A stretch of DNA of 39,186 nt from Actinomycetota bacterium. Its GTDB lineage: Bacteria > Actinomycetota > Actinomycetes > S36-B12 > CAIYMF01. The notes under the pieces were generated by a model. It was not told where the DNA came from and did not search any database. It saw only the letters and a program-made list of their open reading frames with translations. The position numbers and the translations under genes were made by a program. The stretch is taken from contig JAIUOK010000043.1 of assembly GCA_020161245.1 (NCBI GenBank), forward strand, positions 1 to 39,186, read 5' to 3'. Positions 16,334 to 23,587 of this stretch are shown here, in pieces. The stretch's first letter is position 1, and each line of letters starts with the position of its first letter.

Positions 16334-16540
16334 TCAGCGCTGGTCGCGGATCGCTGCGCGCTGGGTCTCGACGTCCTCGTCGCGATGCTGGGGGGCCGAG
16401 GATCCCGCCGGCCCGCCCTCGTCGCCGAGCCAGTCGGCCTCGGGCGGCTCGCTGCCCGTCCCCGCGCCCGCCCCGGGCGGGGACGCCGTCTGCTGGTCCT
16501 CGTCGGTGGCGGGCTTTCCCCCGTCGCGCTGCTCGTCCAT
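16334..16540 (-). CDS. Small acidic hydrophilic protein (68 aa)
   Basis: Not recognised. It encodes 68 residues starting MDEQRDGGKPAT, rich in Asp, Glu, Gln, Gly and Pro, with no membrane segment or cysteine. GAGGAGG four bases before the ATG supports the start. It is followed after 3 bases by the diguanylate cyclase gene on the same strand, so the two form an operon. It may be only a disordered accessory protein; coupling to a cyclic-di-GMP enzyme is the only hint of function. Confidence 0.6.
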   Translation of the reverse strand: MDEQRDGGKPATDEDQQTASPPGAGAGTGSEPPEADWLGDEGGPAGSSAPQHRDEDVETQRAAIRDQR

Positions 16541-16608
16541 CGGGCCTCCTCGTCGTCGGGCGCCTTCTTCCCCCGCGCGGCGCCCTCCATACGCGTCCGA
16601 CGGCCCCG

Positions 16609-16668
16609 CTCTGGATGCGTGAGCGACGTCTCGCGGTGTCGCTCACCCCTCCAGATGGGGTGATCAGC
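16609..16668. repeat. 60-bp hairpin repeat, copy 1
   Basis: An interrupted inverted repeat: CTCTGGATGCGTGAGCGAC pairs imperfectly with GTCGCTCACCCCTCCAGA across a short loop. It aligns without gaps to copy 2 at 17005-17064 (same CTCTGGATG, GAGCGACGTC, CTCAC and ATCAGCC/CTCAGCC landmarks). It lies between two divergent genes, so it is not placed like a terminator. Confidence 0.7.
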
Positions 16669-16772
16669 CCGTGTCCCCTGCGGCGGTGATCACCCGTTCG
16701 GCCTGCTGCGATCAAGATCGGGCGTCGCGGCCGCCGAGACCGTGCAGGCAGGTACGACTGGGAGGGACCACG

Positions 16773-17000
16773 ATGAGCCGTACACCCGCACGACGACCGA
16801 TCGGCATCGCGATGCGCACCTCGAGCGCGTCGACGACGGCGGCCGCCTTCGACCTCGAGCACGCGTCCGACGTGCGCGGGCTGCTCGCCCTCTGCGGCGA
16901 GCGGCTCATGCTCGTGCTGTCGAGCCCGTTCTCCGACACCGCTGCGGCCTGCCCCGACTGCGCCCGGGCTCTCGCCGACCCGCTCCTGCGCGCCTCCTGA
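16773..17000 (+). CDS. Small CxxC protein (75 aa)
   Basis: A 75-residue basic protein with LALCGERL and ACPDCARAL, the CG...CPxC arrangement of small actinobacterial zinc-ribbon-like proteins of unknown function. GGGAGG six bases before the ATG supports the start. It is flanked by the two related hairpin repeats at 16609-16668 and 17005-17064. No catalytic residues are apparent. It could be a small metal-binding regulator; this is a guess from the cysteines. Confidence 0.6.
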   Translation: MSRTPARRPIGIAMRTSSASTTAAAFDLEHASDVRGLLALCGERLMLVLSSPFSDTAAACPDCARALADPLLRAS

Positions 17001-17004
17001 GCTC

Positions 17005-17064
17005 GCTCTGGATGGGCGAGCGACGTCGAGAGGTGTCCCTCACCCATCCAGAGCGGGTACTCAG
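17005..17064. repeat. 60-bp hairpin repeat, copy 2, possibly a bidirectional terminator
   Basis: CGCTCTGGATGGGCGAGCGAC pairs with TGTCCCTCACCCATCCAGAGCG: the outer 11 bp are perfect and the inner part imperfect. It sits between the convergent 3' ends of the 75-aa gene and the DUF5302 gene, overlapping the stop codon of the latter, so a terminator role is plausible. It is a sequence relative of copy 1. Confidence 0.7.
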
Positions 17065-17270
17065 CCGCCGGCCTTGCGGCGGAACTCGCGCTTGCCGCCT
17101 GCGGCACCGTGCTCGTGGCCGCCGCCCGCGCCGGACTCGTGCTTCTGCGCGTGCGGGCCCTTGCCCTGGTGCTTCTTGGCCTCGAGCGCGGCGAGGAACT
17201 TGGCCTTCTGGTCGTCCTGCTCGGCACCCTCCGCCGTGTCGTCGGCCGGCGTGCCCTTGCTGTCCGCCAT
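17061..17270 (-). CDS. DUF5302 domain-containing small protein
   Basis: A 69-residue hydrophilic protein: an acidic N-terminus, a KAKFLAALEAKK helix, a Gly/His-rich linker (HESGAGGGHEHG) and the terminal GGKREFRRKAGG. The helix plus the HG...GGKR.FRRK tail is the pattern of DUF5302, a short actinobacterial family of unknown function. GGAGG six bases before the ATG supports the start. The His-rich stretch might bind metal and the basic tail nucleic acid; both are guesses. Confidence 0.8.
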   Translation of the reverse strand: MADSKGTPADDTAEGAEQDDQKAKFLAALEAKKHQGKGPHAQKHESGAGGGHEHGAAGGKREFRRKAGG

Positions 17271-17386
17271 CGCGCACCTCCGCGTTCGTCGTCGTGCTCG
17301 ACAGTCTGCACCGCGCCACCGCCGCGGGTCTCGCCAGTTGCCCGGCACCGGGCCCTGCGGGAGGCAGCACGGACGCCGAGCGGCCG

Positions 17387-19117
17387 TCAGGCGAGCGCCT
17401 GACGGGTGGCGTGGGCGCGGACGGCGAGGTGGAGCTGGAAGCGCGTCTCCGGATCGGACAGGTCGTAGCCGGTGAGCTCGCGGATCCGCCGCAGCCGGTA
17501 GCGCACGGTGGTGCGGCCGATCGTGAGCGCGTCCGCCGTCGCGTCGTAGTTGCCGCCGTGGTCGAGGAAGCTCGCGAGCGTGCGCACGAGGTCGCTGTTG
17601 CGGTCGGCGTCGTAGTCGACCAGCGGACCGAGCCACGACCGGACGAGGTCCTCCAGGCCGGCGGGGTCGGCGCTCTCGGCGAGGAGCCGGTAGACGCCGA
17701 GCCGCTCGAACCGGACGACCGACGACGCCGACCCCGCATGCCGCGAGATGCGCAGCGCGACCTGGGCCTGGCGCAGCGACGCCGGCAGCGAGGCGGGGTC
17801 GTGGCACATCCCGCCGACCGCGACGCGCGCGGCCGGGCCGAGCCGCGACGCCAACGAGCGCAGCGCGACGTCGTCGTCGGAGACATCGACCGGGACCACC
17901 GCGACGACGGCGGACTCGCGCTGCACGAGGAGCACGGGCGGGCCGCCGGGCTCGCGCAGCAGCCGCATCGCGGCCGTCTGCGCCTCGAGCACCAGGGGGT
18001 CGTCGGCCGCTGCACGCGGTCCGGGCTCCACCACCACGGCCGCGTGCGGGCGCGACAGGTCGTAGCCCAGCGCGCGGGCCCGCCGCTGCGCGTCGTCGCC
18101 GATCCCGGCGAGGAGGTCCGCAGCGAGGTCGCGGCCGAGGCGCAGCTCCGTCTCCGCGAGGCTGTGCTGGCGCGAGAGCTCGATCGACAGCACGGTGCGG
18201 GCGTGCTCGAGGGCGACGATCTCCTGGTCGCCCGCATCGCCGTCGGAGTCGGCGATCCACAGGACGCCGACCACGTCGGGCCGGGGTCGGGCGGCCGTGA
18301 GCAGCCGCCCGTCGATACGGATGGGGTGGCCTACGCGCAGCGCCCGCTGCACCACGTGCTCCCGACGGTCGCGCGCCGGCACCCACGGCTCGTCGCCGCC
18401 CGCCTCCGCGAGCACCTCGCCGCTGGCGCTCTGGACGCACGCCGCGCGCCCGGTCACCTCGTGCAGAGCGCTCACGATGCCGTCGAGGCCCGACCCGGAC
18501 AGCTCGACCTCGGTGAGCGCCTCGTGGATCGCGGACTTGTAGCGCAGTGCCTCCACCGTGCGGGCGAGCTCGGCGTTGGCCTCGAGGTTGCGTGCATGCA
18601 GTCGCGCGTTGGCCAGGGCGATGCCGGTCTGCTGTGCCAGCGACCGCAGCATGAGCATCGTGGTCGACGAGGGCTCGCCGTCTGCGACGACGACGAGGTG
18701 GCCCATGACATCGCCGAGGCTGCGCAGCGGAAGGGCCCACGCCCACTCCTCGCCGGCCACCTTGACGGACCCGCCATCTGCGGGAAGGCGTCGCAGCTCC
18801 TTCGACAGCGCCGACCGGACGCCGGCCGCAGCGCCCGGCCCCGTCGTAGCCACCCACCGCGTGCGCTCATCGACCAGCTGGATGCCGATGGGGCGCACCG
18901 GGATCAGGGCGGGCACCGCCGTCGCCACGATGTGGACGATCTCCTCCTCGTCGCGCCGCGACGTCATGAGCAGCGACAGTGCGAGCAGGCCGCGGAGGTC
19001 GGAGACCTCCTGTCTGAGCGCGGCGTCGTGCAGGGCGGCGTCCGACGGCTCCGGACGCTGCTGCGGCACGCCTCGCCGCGGCGTGCGGGTGCGCGGCGCT
19101 CCGGCGACGACGGTCAT
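17387..19117 (-). CDS. GAF-domain PucR-family transcriptional regulator
   Basis: A 576-residue regulator. A GAF sensory domain covers about 35-175, with a helix ending LAQQTGIALANARLHARNLE. A second sensor-like region (about 190-320) follows, then a CdaR GGDEF-like domain, and the C-terminal PucR helix-turn-helix FLDHGGNYDATADALTIGRTTVRYRLRRIRELTG with the DPETRFQLHLAVRA tail. PucR proteins usually activate catabolic operons in response to an effector. Here the gene is divergent from the monooxygenase operon and lies 10 bases after the MEDS gene on the same strand, so it is the prime candidate activator of tmo-type expression. Confidence 0.92.
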   Translation of the reverse strand: MTVVAGAPRTRTPRRGVPQQRPEPSDAALHDAALRQEVSDLRGLLALSLLMTSRRDEEEIVHIVATAVPALIPVRPIGIQLVDERTRWVATTGPGAAAGVRSALSKELRRLPADGGSVKVAGEEWAWALPLRSLGDVMGHLVVVADGEPSSTTMLMLRSLAQQTGIALANARLHARNLEANAELARTVEALRYKSAIHEALTEVELSGSGLDGIVSALHEVTGRAACVQSASGEVLAEAGGDEPWVPARDRREHVVQRALRVGHPIRIDGRLLTAARPRPDVVGVLWIADSDGDAGDQEIVALEHARTVLSIELSRQHSLAETELRLGRDLAADLLAGIGDDAQRRARALGYDLSRPHAAVVVEPGPRAAADDPLVLEAQTAAMRLLREPGGPPVLLVQRESAVVAVVPVDVSDDDVALRSLASRLGPAARVAVGGMCHDPASLPASLRQAQVALRISRHAGSASSVVRFERLGVYRLLAESADPAGLEDLVRSWLGPLVDYDADRNSDLVRTLASFLDHGGNYDATADALTIGRTTVRYRLRRIRELTGYDLSDPETRFQLHLAVRAHATRQALA

Positions 19118-19127
19118 GCTGGCGGTG

Positions 19128-19733
19128 TCAGGACGCCTCGGCGGCGAACTCGTCGGCCGACATGTGGTGCGGGTTCTCCAGCACGAGGCCGCCGAGCATG
19201 AGCTTGGGGTGCGTGCGCAGCAGATCCATCAGGACGCCGGTCCCCAGCTTGCGCAGGTCGTACAGGCACAGGCAGGTGGTGCCGTTGCGCGCGACGAACT
19301 CGTCGGCCCACGTCTCGTACCGCACGACGGAGTCGCGCGGCGGCGGCACGCGCTCGAGCCACGACATCTCGCCGAGCAGCCGCACGGCCTCGAACCGGCC
19401 TTCGTCGCTGATCTCCCGCGCCCGGCCCTCCCAGAACTCGATCATGAGATCGGGGTCGAAGGTCCCGGTGCGCAGGTAGGTGGAGTCCGAGTCGTAGAAC
19501 TCCAGCTGGCCGGACGCGACGCTGTCCGGGGTGCCGCCGATCCGCTCGATCACCTCGTCGGGTGCGGTCGAGTCGACGACGGCCACGCACTTGGCGCCGT
19601 CCTCGAAGCCGTCCCGCAGGAAGGGAAGCAGGAGCGTGTCGCGCTCCTCCTCGCCGTAGTAGAACCCGCACACGTGGTCGCCCGGCGCGAGGGCTGCAGG
19701 GGTCGCGCCGAGGCCGATGCTGTCGATGCTCAC
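19128..19733 (-). CDS. MEDS-domain sensor protein (DcmR-like)
   Basis: A 201-residue protein made almost entirely of a MEDS domain, the sensory domain described from methanogen and methylotroph regulators including DcmR of dichloromethane degraders. Telling parts are GDHVCGFYYGEEERDTLLLPFLRDG near the start and LCLYDLRKLGTGVLMDLLRTHPKLMLGG near the end. The GTG start follows GAGGAGG on the minus strand. It heads the operon with the PucR-type regulator and diverges from the monooxygenase genes, so it probably contributes hydrocarbon-dependent control. It has no DNA-binding, kinase or STAS domain of its own, so it must act through a partner. Confidence 0.88.
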   Translation of the reverse strand: MSIDSIGLGATPAALAPGDHVCGFYYGEEERDTLLLPFLRDGFEDGAKCVAVVDSTAPDEVIERIGGTPDSVASGQLEFYDSDSTYLRTGTFDPDLMIEFWEGRAREISDEGRFEAVRLLGEMSWLERVPPPRDSVVRYETWADEFVARNGTTCLCLYDLRKLGTGVLMDLLRTHPKLMLGGLVLENPHHMSADEFAAEAS

Positions 19734-19993
19734 TGGGGCCTCCTCGTGCGTCAGACGGCCTCTGTAGCACCTCGTGCCCGATCTGGACAGGGACCGGTTC
19801 CCAGGGCGGGACACCCGTGCCGCGCACAGGGGACATAGCCGGGATCCGCTACGGCTCCAGCGAGTTCGGCCCTGGGAGGGCATAGGCGTCGAGCGCGCCC
19901 TGCCCCCACCCTTCCGGCACGCCGGAGCGTCTGCGGAGCACCCCAGCCCCCGCAGCCGCCCTACCCAGCCGGCCACCGACGAGAGGAGCACAC
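19734..19993. promoter_or_regulatory. Divergent regulatory region between the MEDS gene and the monooxygenase operon
   Basis: 260 bases without a gene. It holds a TCCGGC-AC-GCCGGA palindrome at 19913-19926, about 68 bases before the hydroxylase start, and a near-palindrome GGGACCGGTTCCC near 19791-19803. These are the best operator candidates for the PucR-type regulator. No convincing -35/-10 pair, and no -24/-12 (sigma-54) element, was found. Confidence 0.45.
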
Positions 19994-21496
19994 GTGCCTG
20001 CGCTGCCACGCTCCGAGTGGTACGACCTCACTCGCGACATGAACTGGGACCTCACCTACGTCACCGAGGACCAGGCCTTCCCGCCCGCCCTGTCCAACAG
20101 TTTCGGCGTCCCCGCCGAGGACTGGTGGACGTGGGACGAGCCCTACAAGATCGCCTACACGGAGTACGTGCACAACCAGGCCGGCAAGGACCAGGGCCTG
20201 TTCTCGGTCAACAACGTGGTGTCGCGCTCGAGCATCTTCGAGAACCTCGACCCCGGCTGGAAGGCCGCGATCCTCGCGCACTACGGCGCGATCGCCGTCG
20301 CGGAGTACCAGGCGAGCATCGGCGAGGCGCGCATGGCGCGGTTCGGCCGCGCCGCAGCGTGGCGCAACATGGCGACCTACGGGACGCTCGACGAGATGCG
20401 GCACGGGCAGCTGCAGACGTACTTCCCGTACCAGGCTCTCAACAAGGAGCCCCGCCTCGACTGGGCGCACAAGGCGTACCACACCAACGAGTGGGGCATC
20501 ATCGCCGCGCGCCACGTCTTCGACGACATGTTCACCGCCAACGACGCGGTGTCGACGGCGATCCAGCTCACCTTCACGTTCGAGACCGGCTTCACCAACC
20601 TGCAGTTCCTCGGCATGGCCGCGGACGCGATGAAGGTCGGCGACCTCGACTTCGGCGCGCTGATCTCGTCGATCCAGACCGACGAGGCGCGTCACGCGCA
20701 GCAGGGCGAGCCCACGCTCAAGGTGCTCGTCAAGGCGGGCAAGACCGACACCGCGCAGAACCTGCTCGACAAGATGTTCTGGCGCGCCTGGAAGCTCTTC
20801 TCGCTCCTCACCGGCCTGTCGATGGACTACTACACGCCCATCGAGCACCGCACGCACTCCTTCAAAGAGTTCATGGAGGAGTTCATCAACAAGCAGTTCA
20901 TCGACCAGTTCCGCGACTTCGGGCTCGAGAAGCCGTGGTACTGGGACCAGCTGCTCAACGAGATGAACTGGGTGCACCACGCCTACCACCTCGGCGTGTA
21001 CTTCTGGCGCCCCACCGTGTGGTGGAACCCCGTCGCCGGCACCGGCCCGGAGGAGCGCGCCTGGCTCGAGGAGAAGTACCCCGGGTGGAACGACTCCTTC
21101 GGCAAGTACTGGGACGTCATGGGCGACAACGTGCGCGCCGGCCGTCCCGAGCTCACGCTGCCCGAGACCTTCCCGATCGTCTGCAACAGCTGCCAGATCC
21201 CGGTGTGCACGCCGGCGGGCTACGCGGCCGGGTACCTCGACAGCCCGCTGCCCTACCAGCTCGTCCGCGACGGCCGGAAGTACACGTTCTGCTCCGAGCC
21301 GTGCCAGTGGGTCTTCGAGCAGACGCCGGAGCAGTTCGCCGGCCACCTGTCGATCATCGACCGGCTGCTCGGCGGGATCATCCAGCCCCCGACCATCGAG
21401 GGTGCGCTCGCCTACATGGGCCTCTCGCCCGAGGAGTGCGGCGTCGACGGCAACGACTACGCGTGGGCCACCGCCACCGCGTCGAAGACGGCCTGA
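19994..21496 (+). CDS. tmoA: Toluene/isoprene-type monooxygenase hydroxylase alpha subunit
   Basis: The 500-residue catalytic subunit of a four-component soluble diiron monooxygenase, matching TmoA of toluene 4-monooxygenase in length and nearly throughout in register. The six iron ligands fall at TmoA positions: Glu104, Glu134, His137, Glu197, Glu231 and His234. Thr201 and pocket residues Ile100, Gln141, Phe176, Phe196 and Phe205 are kept; residue 103 is Ala, Gly in TmoA as I recall it. Cys397, 400, 405, 433 and 437 form a Cys-rich YHS-like segment near the C-terminus. The GTG start has GAGAGGAG upstream. It should insert oxygen into an aromatic ring or alkene; the substrate is not fixed. 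The tmo symbol denotes family, not proven toluene use. Confidence 0.95.
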   Translation: MPALPRSEWYDLTRDMNWDLTYVTEDQAFPPALSNSFGVPAEDWWTWDEPYKIAYTEYVHNQAGKDQGLFSVNNVVSRSSIFENLDPGWKAAILAHYGAIAVAEYQASIGEARMARFGRAAAWRNMATYGTLDEMRHGQLQTYFPYQALNKEPRLDWAHKAYHTNEWGIIAARHVFDDMFTANDAVSTAIQLTFTFETGFTNLQFLGMAADAMKVGDLDFGALISSIQTDEARHAQQGEPTLKVLVKAGKTDTAQNLLDKMFWRAWKLFSLLTGLSMDYYTPIEHRTHSFKEFMEEFINKQFIDQFRDFGLEKPWYWDQLLNEMNWVHHAYHLGVYFWRPTVWWNPVAGTGPEERAWLEEKYPGWNDSFGKYWDVMGDNVRAGRPELTLPETFPIVCNSCQIPVCTPAGYAAGYLDSPLPYQLVRDGRKYTFCSEPCQWVFEQTPEQFAGHLSIIDRLLGGIIQPPTIEGALAYMGLSPEECGVDGNDYAWATATASKTA

Positions 21497-21508
21497 GGGG
21501 AGGCAGCC

Positions 21509-21754
21509 ATGGCCATGTTCCCCGTGCAGGGCTTCGTCGACGGCGACTTCGTCGTCGTCCTCGCCCTCGTCGACGACACCGACCCCATGCCGGTGGTCGC
21601 GGAGAAGATCGCCTACCACTCGGTGGGCAAGCGGGTCGCCGCGCAGGACCGCCCGCTCAAGGTCAAGCGCGACGGCGTCGTGCAGCCGGACGACGCGACG
21701 CTCGCCAGCGTCGGCGCCGCCCCGCTGGACGTCCTGGAGGTCGTCTACGCATGA
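21509..21754 (+). CDS. tmoB: Monooxygenase hydroxylase gamma subunit
   Basis: An 81-residue subunit of the TmoB/TouB type with a ubiquitin-like fold, part of the (alpha-beta-gamma)2 hydroxylase. It begins MAMFPVQGFVDGDFVVVLALVDD and ends PLDVLEVVYA, both typical. It lies 12 bases after the alpha subunit with GAGGGGAGG upstream, and its stop overlaps the ferredoxin start (ATGA), so expression is stoichiometrically coupled. Confidence 0.92.
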   Translation: MAMFPVQGFVDGDFVVVLALVDDTDPMPVVAEKIAYHSVGKRVAAQDRPLKVKRDGVVQPDDATLASVGAAPLDVLEVVYA

Positions 21755-22119
21755 GCGACGACATCCGCTGGGTCTCCGCCACGACGCTGGACGACCTCTG
21801 GGAGGGCGACCTGCTCGACGTCGAGGTGGAGGGCGAGAACGTCATGCTCGTCAACCTCGTGGACGGCGGCGGCGTCAAGGCCTACCAGGGGATGTGCCCG
21901 CACCAGGAGATCCTCCTGGCCGACGGCAAGTGGGACCCCGACACCAACGTCCTGCTCTGCCACGGCCACAACTGGGAGTTCGACCTGAGGTCGGGCAACG
22001 GCCTGAACCCCACCGGGTGCCGCCTCTACGAGTACCCCGTCCGCGTCGAGGAGTCCGACGTCCTCGTCGGCATCCCGCAGGACGGGCAGCGGCACCACCT
22101 CCGTCACGAGGTCCCGTGA
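21751..22119 (+). CDS. tmoC: Rieske-type ferredoxin of the monooxygenase
   Basis: A 122-residue electron carrier between reductase and hydroxylase. The Rieske 2Fe-2S ligands are Cys49-Pro-His51 and Cys70-x-x-His73 (CPHQ ... CHGHNWEF), with 18 residues between the pairs as in T4moC. ATG overlaps the gamma-subunit stop. A 14-bp perfect hairpin follows its stop, separating it from the effector gene by 58 bases. Confidence 0.95.
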   Translation: MSDDIRWVSATTLDDLWEGDLLDVEVEGENVMLVNLVDGGGVKAYQGMCPHQEILLADGKWDPDTNVLLCHGHNWEFDLRSGNGLNPTGCRLYEYPVRVEESDVLVGIPQDGQRHHLRHEVP

Positions 22120-22122
22120 CCC

Positions 22123-22154
22123 GGACGTGCGGCGCGGTCCCGCGCCGCACGTCC
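22123..22154. promoter_or_regulatory. Perfect 14-bp intra-operon hairpin
   Basis: GGACGTGCGGCGCG, loop GTCC, CGCGCCGCACGTCC, between the ferredoxin and effector genes. There is no T-tract and the operon continues, so partial termination or mRNA end protection is more likely than full termination. Confidence 0.7.
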
Positions 22155-22177
22155 CCCCAGCCGTACGAAGGAGCCCC

Positions 22178-22477
22178 ATGACCACGCACGTGAAGATGGT
22201 CGGCCCGGTCGTCCGCGGTCTCGACGGCACGCTCGCCGACGCCGTCATCACCGCGATCGAGACCGACAACCCGGACGTCGACGTGGATGTCGACGACCAG
22301 GGCGGCTACATCCGCATCGGCACGCCGCAGCGCTGCCTGCTCACCCGCGCCAGCCTCGAGGACGCGATGGGCCGCAGCTTCCCGCTGCACCAGCTCGAGC
22401 CGTCGCTCGCCGGTTTCGCGGGCCGCATGACCGTCTCGGACGACGAGATCGTCTGGTACCTGGAGAGGGAGGACTGA
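22178..22477 (+). CDS. tmoD: Monooxygenase effector (coupling) protein
   Basis: A 99-residue cofactorless effector of the TmoD/MmoB type, which binds the hydroxylase near the diiron centre and raises turnover and coupling. It has VGPVVRGLDGTLADAVITAIE, then GYIRIGTPQRCLLTRASLEDAMGRSF and a terminal VWYLERED. AAGGAG precedes the ATG. Its stop is followed after 3 bases by the beta-subunit gene. Confidence 0.92.
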   Translation: MTTHVKMVGPVVRGLDGTLADAVITAIETDNPDVDVDVDDQGGYIRIGTPQRCLLTRASLEDAMGRSFPLHQLEPSLAGFAGRMTVSDDEIVWYLERED

Positions 22478-22480
22478 CCG

Positions 22481-23488
22481 ATGGCGGTCACGACGCGCAA
22501 GCCCCCGAAGACCTGGAGCCTCCTCGGCGAGGTGCGCCGGCGCCCGAGCGTCTACGAGGCCACGGCGGCGAAGTTCAACTACCACTTCCGCCGCGAGCCC
22601 GCGCCGTTCGAGATGGACCCGACGGCGGCGATCAACCAGTGGTACCTCGAGCACCGCGAGGGGTCGCCGTTCAACGTCGAGGACTGGGAGGGCTTCCGCG
22701 ACCCGGCGAAGCTCACCTACTCCGACTACGTGTCGACCCAGCACGACCGCGAGACCTACCTCGACCTGCTCATCGACCACCACGAGGCCGCGGGCAGCAT
22801 CGCGAAGCTCGACAAGGCCTGGGTGGACACGCTCACCGCGCTGCTGGTGCCGCTGCGGTTCCCGCTGCATGTGCTGCAGATGACCGGCCTGTACGTCGCG
22901 CAGATGGCCCCCTCGGCCTTCATCATCAACTGCTCCAACTTCCAGGCCGCGGACGAGATGCGGCGCATCCAGCGCCTCGCCTACCTCACCCGCCTGCTCG
23001 CCAACGAGCACGGCGACACCATCGCGGCGACCGACACCGCGCGGGAGCCGTGGCAGTCGGGGGAGGCGTGGCAGCCGCTGCGCGAGGTCAGCGAGCGCAT
23101 GCTCGGCGTCTACGACTGGGGCGAGGCGTTCGTCCTGCTCGACCTGCTGCTCAAGCCTGCTCTCGACTCCGTGGTCAACGACTCGCTCGCCTCGCTGGCG
23201 GTCGCCAACGGCGACGAGTTCCTCGCGCTGATGCTCAGCGAGTTCCAGCGCGACACCGCTCGCCACCAGGCGTGGGCGACGGCGCTGGTGCAGTACGCGG
23301 TCGAGCAGGACCCCGCGCTCGTCGACGTCATCCGCGGCTGGATGGCGTCGTGGGAGCCGCTCGTCGACGCGGCCGTGGCCGGCCTGGCCGACCTGTTCGA
23401 GGCCGCGGCGGTCCCGCTGTCGGCGGCGGACGTCCGCGAGGCGGCCGCGCAGGCTCGCGAGCGGGTGCTCTCCGCGGCCATCCAGTAG
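22481..23488 (+). CDS. tmoE: Monooxygenase hydroxylase beta subunit
   Basis: A 335-residue structural subunit of the TmoE/TouE type: an all-helical paralogue of the alpha subunit without iron ligands. It begins with PPKTWSLLGEVRRRPSVYE and FNYHFRREPAPFEMDP, standard for this family, and contains YVAQMAPSAFIINCSNFQ and the helix with FQRDTARHQAW. It starts 3 bases after the effector stop. A 17-bp perfect hairpin follows before the reductase gene. Confidence 0.94.
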   Translation: MAVTTRKPPKTWSLLGEVRRRPSVYEATAAKFNYHFRREPAPFEMDPTAAINQWYLEHREGSPFNVEDWEGFRDPAKLTYSDYVSTQHDRETYLDLLIDHHEAAGSIAKLDKAWVDTLTALLVPLRFPLHVLQMTGLYVAQMAPSAFIINCSNFQAADEMRRIQRLAYLTRLLANEHGDTIAATDTAREPWQSGEAWQPLREVSERMLGVYDWGEAFVLLDLLLKPALDSVVNDSLASLAVANGDEFLALMLSEFQRDTARHQAWATALVQYAVEQDPALVDVIRGWMASWEPLVDAAVAGLADLFEAAAVPLSAADVREAAAQARERVLSAAIQ

Positions 23489-23520
23489 GCAGCGGACGAA
23501 CAGAGCCCAGCAACGGCAAG

Positions 23521-23562
23521 GGATCGCGGTGCCGCGGGAGTCTCCCCGCGGCACCGCGATCC
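23521..23562. promoter_or_regulatory. Perfect 17-bp intra-operon hairpin
   Basis: GGATCGCGGTGCCGCGG (23521-23537), 8-base loop, CCGCGGCACCGCGATCC (23546-23562), between the beta-subunit and reductase genes, with no T-tract. It may lower reductase expression relative to the hydroxylase or protect the upstream message. Confidence 0.72.
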
Positions 23563-23587
23563 GCTCACGTACCACGAAGGAGTCGCG

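Noticed and set aside
19734..19993. Sigma-54 promoter for the monooxygenase operon
   Set aside because: No TGGCAC-N5-TTGC element and no NtrC-like activator gene nearby; the regulator is of the PucR type.
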